11,243 nucleotides of DNA from positions 1 through 11,243 of the forward strand of contig JBCCSZ010000257.1 in assembly GCA_039199225.1 (NCBI GenBank). Reading direction: 5' to 3'. Of this stretch, positions 6,012-11,243 are shown piece by piece. How positions within the stretch are numbered: position 1 is the stretch's first letter; each line of letters begins with the position of its first letter. Under the pieces are notes generated by a model that was given only the letters and a program-made list of their open reading frames with translations, made no database searches and had not been told where the DNA came from. Made by a program: the position numbers and the translations under genes. The stretch is from JBCCSZ01 sp039199225 (GTDB lineage: Bacteria; Bacteroidota; Bacteroidia; Chitinophagales; Saprospiraceae).

Positions 6012-7730
6012 TTACAATGTAAATTTCCTCTCGAAGACTTTTTTGTTGCCGCGGCTGTCTTTGACTTCCAAGCGAAGCTGGTGTTTCCCTGGCCCGATGG
6101 TCCCATCGAAGCGATGAACAATCAAGTCTTTCTTCGCATCATAGGCCATCAAAATCCATCGACCGTCGACGGTGGCTTGATAGTCCAGATATTCCACATT
6201 GCGGGCCGTTTTGAGATTGTCTGTAATTTTAAAGCTCATTTTAGAAGCACCTTTCATGTAGGACTTGAATTGAACTGGCCGAATAGTGGGAGCGGTTTGG
6301 TCGATCATAATGCAATAATCTCCAAAGCTGCGGACCTTGGTTTGCAGTTTTCCATTGACCCATTTGCCACCACAGTTTTCCATTTTTCCACTTTTCTGGC
6401 AAAAAGCGATGAAGGCTTTACTTTTCAGCGAATCCGGCAAACCAGTGGCCTGGATACCAATTTGGAAGTATTTATGCACAGGTGTTTTGAAATTGTGGAT
6501 GTGGTGAACAGAGGAGTACACCCCACTCGATTTTTCTTTGGAGCTGTGATACTGTAGATAGACATTTTCGTAAAAAGTATTCTTTGGGAAGTACAAATCC
6601 AGGCTATTGTTCTGGACAATATTTTCCTCGTCATGGGGCAGCAGATAGTTATAAGGCGCGCCATTGGCTGGAACAACCTCCTTGCGCTTGACCCAAAAGT
6701 TGAGTTTGGCCTGATTGCCTTCTGCATCCTCTGCTATGATGTGAATTTCTTTAGCCTTGTTTTTCGATAATTCGATGACGCCTTCGTTTTTCTTTTCTCG
6801 ATAGATGGACAACTTATTTCCAGGCAGGCTGTAACAGCGGTGGTAGTAACTTTTTTGAGTGACTCGCTCGGCATAGTCCAGGTGAGCATTGATGTATCGC
6901 GTTTCGTTGAAGGAGAAAGTCTCCATCTCAAAATCATAGATCAAGTCTCCATCCTGATACATCCGCAGGGCATAAATACCGTTCCAGTTGGATACACCAG
7001 GCATGTGGTCAAAAGCTTTTACGGCTAATCCAACTCGCCAGGCGCCTACCAATAGCGTATCGCCTTTAATGCCATAGCTCTTGCCCTTGCGAACGAGACT
7101 GACGGATCGACTACCGATGGTTTCCAGTTTATCATTGAGCGAATAAGCTTTGATTTTGTGTAGCTTAGGTGGAACATTGTCTGGCACTTCCAGACCAAAT
7201 AAGAGTGGATTAATGGGCTTTTCAGTGCGGGTATCTCGAATCTCAAAGTGTAAGTGAGGACCAAAAGATCGGCCAGACAAGCCGAGCTTACCGACAATGT
7301 CGCCCTTTTTGAATTGGAATCGGTCTGGTTCTGGAAAGATTTCCACTTCGAAAGATTTGCGTTTGTACTGAAATTCTTTGACGTACTTGGCAATATCAGG
7401 CGGAAATTCATGTAAGTGTGCGTAGACGCTCGTGTATCCATTGGGGTGGTTGAAATAAAGCACATTGCCATAGCCGCCCGACTGTACTTTGATGCGACTC
7501 ACATAGCCATCGGCTGTTGCATAAAGTGACTGTCCAATTCTGCCATTGTGGGCCTTTATATCGATGCCAGCATGCAGGTGGTTGGGGCGTAGTTCGCCGA
7601 AGGTGCCGGACAGGCGCATTTTGTATCCGACCGGAGATCGAAAGTAATTAGTTGGATAACCTTTTCGGTTACTGTCTTTAAAGGAAAGGGCGATCAGCAC
7701 CACCAATAAGAGCCACAAACGCTGCTGCAT
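6012..7730 (-). CDS. Exported M23 family (LytM/peptidoglycan hydrolase-like) metallopeptidase
   Basis: The 572-residue protein has an N-terminal hydrophobic segment (residues 4-16, WLLLVVLIALSF) acting as signal or anchor. An M23 domain then spans about residues 33-178. Zinc-site residues are intact: HAGID (H53, D57) and HLHFE (H159, H161), with YAHLH (H105) as the other catalytic histidine region. Active M23 enzymes cut peptide cross-links in peptidoglycan, and this one should act in the periplasm. The M23 domain carries an inserted charged stretch at about 112-138 (YVKEFQYKRKSFEVEIFPE). The C-terminal ~390 residues have beta-rich features but no motif I can name (DQTAPTIRPV at 487 onward looks like an Ig-type strand start). 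Large M23 proteins of this shape are common in Bacteroidota. It sits between aat and bcp; no functional link is evident. Confidence 0.9.
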   Translation of the reverse strand: MQQRLWLLLVVLIALSFKDSNRKGYPTNYFRSPVGYKMRLSGTFGELRPNHLHAGIDIKAHNGRIGQSLYATADGYVSRIKVQSGGYGNVLYFNHPNGYTSVYAHLHEFPPDIAKYVKEFQYKRKSFEVEIFPEPDRFQFKKGDIVGKLGLSGRSFGPHLHFEIRDTRTEKPINPLLFGLEVPDNVPPKLHKIKAYSLNDKLETIGSRSVSLVRKGKSYGIKGDTLLVGAWRVGLAVKAFDHMPGVSNWNGIYALRMYQDGDLIYDFEMETFSFNETRYINAHLDYAERVTQKSYYHRCYSLPGNKLSIYREKKNEGVIELSKNKAKEIHIIAEDAEGNQAKLNFWVKRKEVVPANGAPYNYLLPHDEENIVQNNSLDLYFPKNTFYENVYLQYHSSKEKSSGVYSSVHHIHNFKTPVHKYFQIGIQATGLPDSLKSKAFIAFCQKSGKMENCGGKWVNGKLQTKVRSFGDYCIMIDQTAPTIRPVQFKSYMKGASKMSFKITDNLKTARNVEYLDYQATVDGRWILMAYDAKKDLIVHRFDGTIGPGKHQLRLEVKDSRGNKKVFERKFTL

Positions 7731-7754
7731 ATACAGAAGATTTTACGGTTGTTC

Positions 7755-7800
7755 TAAGTTGCAACGCAACTTAAGGTATTCTTATTTTTTTTCGAAAAAA
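7755..7800. promoter_or_regulatory. Hairpin plus palindromic T/A tract between aat and the M23 gene
   Basis: TAAGTTGC (7755-7762) pairs perfectly with GCAACTTA (7766-7773) across a 3-nt loop. Fourteen bases on lies a perfect palindrome, TTTTTTCGAAAAAA (7787-7800). In the minus-strand direction of the genes the palindrome is just after the aat stop and the hairpin just before the M23 start. The hairpin has no U-tract on the minus strand, so termination is not clear. An mRNA leader structure or protein-binding site is possible. Confidence 0.4.
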
Positions 7801-7818
7801 TCAGCGTTTTGTTCCTCT

Positions 7819-8523
7819 TTAAGCTTCAGAATTGAGCCAATGGTTCCAATTGCCTACAAAGGATTGCTCGTGTTGGTTTTTATCCATGTATTGTAGAAAG
7901 ACTTCTCTGGAAATGGGGCGGCCTCCGAGGCTTTCCAAGTGGCGGGTGTGCTGCTGGCAGTCGATCAGCCAAAAGCCCAATTCATTCAGCTTTCGGATGA
8001 GGGTGATGAAGCCGAACTTGGAGGCATTGCTGACGGTTGTGAACATGGATTCGCCGAAGTAGACCTTTCCGATTGACACACCATACAGGCCGGCGACGAG
8101 CTCATCGTTTTTGTAGACTTCGACAGAGTGGGCATAACCAGCTTCGAATAGGTTGCAATAGGCTTCCACCATAGAGTCGGATATCCAGGTTCCTTGAATT
8201 TGACCTTTGCGCCTTTGTTGCTGGCAACCCAGGATGACCTGCCTGAATGCCTGGTCGAAAGTTACTGTAAATTTCCGTTGGTTGAAGTAGGGGCGCATGC
8301 TTTTGGAAACTTTTAGCTCGGATGGGAAGAGGACGAAGCGAGGGTCGGGAGACCACCAGAGAATAGGGTCTTGTGGGTTGAACCACGGAAAGAGTCCCAT
8401 TCGATAAGCCAATATAAGCCGTTCTACGGAAAGGTCGCCCCCTATGGCTACGATGCCATCTTCGTTGGCGAGTTCTGGGTGTGGAAAAGTAAGCTCATTT
8501 TCGGAGAGCCAAAATACCGGCAT
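7819..8523 (-). CDS. aat: Leucyl/phenylalanyl-tRNA--protein transferase
   Basis: Aat moves Leu or Phe from aminoacyl-tRNA onto proteins with N-terminal Lys or Arg, creating a primary N-degron read by ClpS. The 234-residue protein has the usual family length. It shows GIVAIGGDLSVERLILAYR, then GLFPWFNPQDPILWWSPDPRFVL (residues 43-65), TWISDSMVEAY with W113, VYFGESMF with E158, and WLIDCQQHTRHLESLGG with Q190. These correspond to the substrate and catalytic residues of the E. coli enzyme (W111, E156, Q188). The ATG begins MPVFWL, typical of the family. It lies 113 bp downstream of clpS on the same strand, with a hairpin terminator between, so it may have its own promoter, though I cannot find a clear -7 box. 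Confidence 0.95.
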   Translation of the reverse strand: MPVFWLSENELTFPHPELANEDGIVAIGGDLSVERLILAYRMGLFPWFNPQDPILWWSPDPRFVLFPSELKVSKSMRPYFNQRKFTVTFDQAFRQVILGCQQQRRKGQIQGTWISDSMVEAYCNLFEAGYAHSVEVYKNDELVAGLYGVSIGKVYFGESMFTTVSNASKFGFITLIRKLNELGFWLIDCQQHTRHLESLGGRPISREVFLQYMDKNQHEQSFVGNWNHWLNSEA

Positions 8524-8570
8524 GCTTAGAAAAATGGTTTAATCCCTTTCGGGAGGAATGTATGCTAAAA

Positions 8571-8609
8571 TCAAACAAGGGCGTGACGCATTGCCACTCC
8601 CTTGTTTGA
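8571..8609 (-). terminator. Hairpin terminator downstream of clpS
   Basis: TCAAACAAGGG (8571-8581) and CCCTTGTTTGA (8599-8609) are perfect 11-bp inverted arms around a 17-nt loop, which can add an inner GTG/CAC pairing. On the minus strand the stem is followed by TTTTA, a short U-tract, whereas the plus strand shows none. The position between the clpS stop and aat fits partial or complete termination of clpS transcripts. Confidence 0.75.
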
Positions 8610-8636
8610 CGAAATTTAAAATGGAAGAAATGGATT

Positions 8637-8939
8637 TTATCCCTTTTGCAACTCTTCGATGACGGCCGAAAGCCCTCTGTCTGTTAGCGCATCCTTAAAT
8701 GGCCTCAATACTTCCCGGCTTGCCGTTTTGACGGTTGCCTTGCCACCGAAGTGGATCAGCATGGCCAATTGCTCAGACTGTTCGGAAGAATATTTGAATA
8801 CTTCCATAAAACTCTGAATGACCCAGTCGAAAGTGTTGAAGTCGTCGTTGTAGACAATCAGCTCGGATTTGGTACCGATGTCTGTGCGCTCTTCCAATAA
8901 AACTTCTTCTAATTCCTCTACGCTGTTATTGTGAAGCAT
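8637..8939 (-). CDS. clpS: ClpS, N-degron adaptor for ClpAP protease
   Basis: ClpS binds proteins with N-terminal Leu, Phe, Tyr or Trp and hands them to ClpAP for degradation. The 100-residue protein has a flexible acidic N-terminus (VEELEEVLLEERTD), which in the family enters the ClpA pore, then the core. Substrate-binding elements are visible: VYNDDFNTFDWVI (N31, D32, D33) and LIHFGGKATV (H63). N31, D32 and H63 match E. coli N34, D35 and H66, which hold the free amino group. E. coli Met40 at the pocket gate is Phe37 here, and Met62 aligns with Ala59. The length is normal. No clpA gene is in the window; in E. coli clpS, clpA and aat lie close together, so the proximity to aat agrees with a shared pathway. 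Confidence 0.95.
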   Translation of the reverse strand: MLHNNSVEELEEVLLEERTDIGTKSELIVYNDDFNTFDWVIQSFMEVFKYSSEQSEQLAMLIHFGGKATVKTASREVLRPFKDALTDRGLSAVIEELQKG

Positions 8940-9061
8940 AAGCTAAAAATTTACGTTGCTCAACTGGCACTAAAATAAAAAAATATTCAGAAATCACATA
9001 TGCTTACTGCACCATTTTATCGCGAATTTGCGGCAATTTTGCAGTCGAGTAATCTTATTAA

Positions 9062-9532
9062 CTACTTTAAGCTTTCTAAAGTTGCTTTTACAGCAGAAAA
9101 ATTTGGCAAATCTCCTGCGGACTCCAAAACTTCGATGTAGCGGAGGTTACCCTCCCGGTCGATGACAAAAGCGGAACGTTTGGACACCCCCTTCATGTCC
9201 AGCACAAAGTCTTCATAAAGGGAACCATAGGCTCTGGAAACAGTTTTGTTGAAATCCGACAAAAGAGGGAAATTCAAATTTTGATCGCTTTTGAATTTAT
9301 CCAGTGTAAATGGAGAGTCAACAGAAATGGCCAAAACTTTGGCGTCGAGGCCATCGTAGGTTGCAATATCGTCTCTCATCGTACACAATTCGGTGGTACA
9401 AACGCCGGTGAATGCCAGTGGAAAGAAAAGCAATACAACGTTGTGGCCTTTGAAATCTTCCAGAGATACTTCTTTTGTATCGCTCGCTCTCAAAGTAAAA
9501 TTAGGCGCTTTTTCGCCAATCGTAAGAGTCAT
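9062..9532 (-). CDS. Peroxiredoxin, AhpE-like/AhpC-TSA family
   Basis: The 156-residue peroxiredoxin is a cytoplasmic thiol peroxidase. The peroxidatic Cys45 lies in the active-site stretch FFPLAFTGVCTTELC, with T42 and C45 in the expected relation and the catalytic Arg expected later in the chain. Cys50 could act as resolving cysteine. The stretch VLAISVDSPFTLDKFKSDQNLNFPLLSDFNKTVSRAYG follows the family order. FPLAFTGVCTTELC resembles AhpE-type enzymes more than Bcp (YPKDNTPGCT), so this is a second, distinct peroxiredoxin rather than a duplicate of the one at 5471-5938. It has a clear -7 box just upstream and lies 122 bp before clpS on the same strand. I did not assign a gene symbol because AhpE/Tpx-type naming is uncertain. 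Confidence 0.9.
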   Translation of the reverse strand: MTLTIGEKAPNFTLRASDTKEVSLEDFKGHNVVLLFFPLAFTGVCTTELCTMRDDIATYDGLDAKVLAISVDSPFTLDKFKSDQNLNFPLLSDFNKTVSRAYGSLYEDFVLDMKGVSKRSAFVIDREGNLRYIEVLESAGDLPNFSAVKATLESLK

Positions 9533-9569
9533 AGGGAGTAGTTTTTAAAAAGGTAAGTGATTTGTTCCA

Positions 9570-9577
9570 CAAAGATA
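9570..9577 (-). promoter_or_regulatory. Bacteroidota-type -7 box (TATCTTTG) for the peroxiredoxin gene
   Basis: On the minus strand this reads TATCTTTG, an exact TAnnTTTG match. It predicts a transcript start near 9563 and a leader of about 30 nt before the ATG at 9532. No TTTG is found 19-21 bp further upstream, so the -33 element is weak or absent. Confidence 0.5.
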
Positions 9578-9672
9578 GTCAATTTGCCTCGGTGTCGTAG
9601 GCTGGAAAAAGCTTTTTTGCGTTTGCTCACAGCTATACAACAATTTGGGGCCGAAAAAGTGCTGGCTTGCAT

Positions 9673-9708
9673 GCCACAAATCACAAAAGAGCCTTCAATT
9701 TGTGGCTC
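9673..9708. promoter_or_regulatory. Inverted repeat upstream of the DMT transporter promoter
   Basis: GCCACAAAT (9673-9681) is the exact reverse complement of ATTTGTGGC (9698-9706), with 16 bases between. A second pairing, GAGCC (9689-9693) with GGCTC (9704-9708), shares the right arm and so excludes the first. The repeat ends about 20 bp before the -7 box of the transporter, so a repressor or activator operator covering the -33 region is possible. It could also be a chance hairpin. Confidence 0.4.
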
Positions 9709-9728
9709 GCAGGCGTAAATATTATTCC

Positions 9729-9736
9729 TACCTTTG
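9729..9736 (+). promoter_or_regulatory. Bacteroidota-type -7 box (TACCTTTG) for the transporter operon
   Basis: TACCTTTG is an exact match to TAnnTTTG on the plus strand. The nearest TTTG upstream (9699-9702) is 26 bp away, longer than the usual 19-21, and lies inside the inverted repeat. The transcript would begin near 9742, giving a leader of about 75 nt to the chosen ATG at 9818. Confidence 0.45.
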
Positions 9737-9817
9737 CCCGCCAACGTAAAATTTCAGCTGATGGATGTTGCACCGTCAGCCTGTAAAATTCCATTATTCA
9801 TTGGTCATAACACAAGG

Positions 9818-10720
9818 ATGAATAAAGTTCAACGGGCCTATCTAGAATTGCACATAGCCGTTCTTTTATTCGGCTTAACAGCTATTTTGGGTGATTTGAT
9901 CCAACTTTCGGCCCTAGTGCTGGTGTGGTGGCGCGTTCTTATTACTTCTGCCAGCTTGTTTTTATTGATTCGCTTCGGCCGGACCTTGCGGGATATTCCG
10001 CGCTCCCTGATTTTGCAATATATGGGAATTGGAACATTGGTCGCTCTGCATTGGATTTGTTTCTTTGGATCGATTAAATACTCCAATGCTTCTGTTTGCC
10101 TGGTTTGCATGGCAACAACCTCCTTTTTTACCTCTTTATTGGAGCCTTTGATTACTCGTCAGCCTGTCAAGTGGTTTGAAATCGCCCTTGGTTTGCTCAT
10201 CATTCCAGGAATGGTATTGGTGGTGAGCAGCCTTGAGATGGGCATGCTCATCGGTGTCGTAGTTGGCCTACTGTCTGCTTTGCTCGCTTCTCTCTTTGCC
10301 ATTTTCAATAAGCAATTGGTGGATAAGGCGGACTCGCTGAGCATTACCTTTTTGGAGCTTGGCAGCGGTTGGCTCCTCATCAGTTTTATCCTCCCTTTTT
10401 ATTTTGCACAATCACCAGAAGCCGGTTTTTGGCCCAATACTTCTGACATTGGCTATTTGCTCATCCTGGCGCTCCTGTGTACGACGCTGGCCTATGTGCT
10501 GGCTCTGCGGGCATTGAAATACATATCGGCCTTTGCCTCCAACTTGACCATCAACTTGGAACCGGTCTATGGCATCGTATTGGCTTGGTTGCTGCTTCGG
10601 GAAAACGAGGAGTTGAACGCCAGCTTTTACTGGGGGTGCCTCATCATCATTGGTACTGTTCTCAGCTACCCTTTTCTGAAAAGCAGATTCGAAAAGCATA
10701 CTCAAAATCCTGAAAGATGA
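9818..10720 (+). CDS. EamA/DMT superfamily transporter
   Basis: This 300-residue inner-membrane protein has about ten hydrophobic helices arranged as two EamA repeats (about 8-138 and 145-290), the drug/metabolite transporter layout. The first repeat opens LHIAVLLFGLTAILGDL and the second contains GLLSALLASLFAIFNKQLV, with a typical NLEPVYGIVLAWLLLRE near the end. The substrate cannot be read from sequence; relatives export amino acids or metabolites. ATG 9818 is preferred because it directly precedes the first transmembrane segment. ATG 9761 is in frame and would add 19 polar residues, and TTG 9734 overlaps the -7 box. The stop TGA overlaps the start of the methyltransferase (ATGA at 10717-10720), so the two are probably translationally coupled. 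Confidence 0.88.
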   Translation: MNKVQRAYLELHIAVLLFGLTAILGDLIQLSALVLVWWRVLITSASLFLLIRFGRTLRDIPRSLILQYMGIGTLVALHWICFFGSIKYSNASVCLVCMATTSFFTSLLEPLITRQPVKWFEIALGLLIIPGMVLVVSSLEMGMLIGVVVGLLSALLASLFAIFNKQLVDKADSLSITFLELGSGWLLISFILPFYFAQSPEAGFWPNTSDIGYLLILALLCTTLAYVLALRALKYISAFASNLTINLEPVYGIVLAWLLLRENEELNASFYWGCLIIIGTVLSYPFLKSRFEKHTQNPER

Positions 10721-11243
10721 GTCCTGAACAAAAGCGACTGAATAAATACTGCGAACAGCACACCAGCCGAATTTCGGACGTACTTTACCAATTGGAAAGA
10801 GAGACCCACCTAAAAACCCTGGCACCGCAAATGTCGAGTGGGCCGCTGCAAGGGGCTTTCCTCCGACTGCTGTGTCAACTCTACCAGGCGCGCCACATCC
10901 TGGAAATTGGAACCTTCACGGGCTATGCTGCCCTTTGTATGGCAGATGGAATGCCCGACGACGGTTTGCTACAAACCATAGAAGCCAATGACGAGATGGA
11001 ATACCTTATCCGCAAATACATCAAAAAGGCTGGGATGGAGGAACGCATTCGTCTCCACATAGGGCAAGCACAACAGATTATTCCGCAGCTAACGACTCGC
11101 TTTGATTTGGTTTTTATAGATGCCGGAAAGAAAGACTATGCATACTATTACGACCTGGTTTTTGATAAGGTCAATATTGGAGGTTTGATCCTAGCTGATA
11201 ATGTTCTGTGGGATGGAAAGGTCACACTGCCGGAAGTTCAAGA
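10717..11243 (+). CDS. SAM-dependent O-methyltransferase, catechol/caffeoyl-CoA type (partial, runs off the end)
   Basis: At least 175 residues are present and the reading frame is open at the window edge. The protein matches the class I O-methyltransferase family 3 (YrrM/CCoAOMT-like). Motif I is ILEIGTFTGYAAL (61-73) for S-adenosylmethionine. Acidic E89 (QTIEAND) should hold the SAM ribose. Metal ligands are expected at D135 (LVFIDAGKKDY) and D161/N162 (LADNVLWDGKV). Members methylate catechol-like or other hydroxyl groups using a divalent metal; the substrate here is unknown. Its ATG overlaps the transporter stop by ATGA, so it is probably the second gene of an operon, and a transporter-plus-methyltransferase pair might process an exported metabolite (inference). 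Family members are usually about 210-220 residues, so roughly 40 residues are missing. Confidence 0.9.
   Translation, partial: MSPEQKRLNKYCEQHTSRISDVLYQLERETHLKTLAPQMSSGPLQGAFLRLLCQLYQARHILEIGTFTGYAALCMADGMPDDGLLQTIEANDEMEYLIRKYIKKAGMEERIRLHIGQAQQIIPQLTTRFDLVFIDAGKKDYAYYYDLVFDKVNIGGLILADNVLWDGKVTLPEVQ

Noticed and set aside
9030..9045. GC-flanked pieces resembling GCAAAATTGCC and GCAAATTCGCG upstream of clpS
   Set aside because: They are short and imperfect, with no third copy or symmetry; not enough for an operator or repeat call.
9529..9744. A 71-codon minus-strand reading frame in the spacer upstream of the peroxiredoxin
   Set aside because: It covers the peroxiredoxin -7 box, overlaps that gene's start and the transporter promoter, and shows no recognisable domain or signal.
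1..11243. A defence system, mobile element, CRISPR array or biosynthetic cluster
   Set aside because: Genes are ordinary housekeeping or phylum-typical singles; no transposase, integrase, repeats arrays, toxin-antitoxin pair, nuclease-helicase set or RNA gene was seen.

Overview
The window looks like chromosomal housekeeping DNA from a member of the Bacteroidota. The most likely group is Saprospiria (Lewinella/Haliscomenobacter-like), which is inferred from gene content rather than from any marker gene. Four things support this: a secreted protein with a type IX secretion (T9SS) type A C-terminal sorting domain; a DUF3127 protein, a family typical of this phylum; several Bacteroidota-type promoter -7 boxes (TAnnTTTG) at plausible distances from starts; and an absence of strong Shine-Dalgarno sequences. 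There is no tRNA, rRNA, CRISPR array, transposase or integrase.

Layout. A plus-strand MurG-like glycosyltransferase (31-1086) converges on a minus-strand T9SS cargo protein (1149-2702), with a cluster of competing hairpins between them. Next comes peptidyl-tRNA hydrolase (pth, minus, 2935-3555). Across an AT-rich divergent spacer are three plus-strand genes: an ArsC/Spx-fold protein that has lost its catalytic Cys (3823-4221), a DUF3127 protein ending in an SSB-like acidic tail (4381-4767), and a secreted Trp-rich repeat protein (4823-5395). A textbook terminator separates the first from the other two. A minus-strand block follows: a Bcp-type peroxiredoxin, a large M23 peptidase-like lipoprotein/exported protein, aat, clpS and an AhpE-like peroxiredoxin (5471-9532). 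A divergent spacer of about 285 bp leads to a plus-strand EamA/DMT transporter whose stop overlaps the start of an O-methyltransferase cut by the window end (ATGA overlap).

Functional links. Aat and ClpS are the writer and reader of the bacterial Leu/N-degron pathway and sit next to each other, although a hairpin lies between them. Two different thiol peroxidases and a redox-fold pseudoenzyme occur within 6 kb, but nothing shows they form a system. The transporter and methyltransferase are probably translationally coupled.

I do not see a convincing new multi-gene system. The most interesting items are single proteins: the tandem W-x6-W repeat exported protein, the DUF3127 protein with a possible SSB-mimic tail, and the ArsC-fold protein with no catalytic cysteine.
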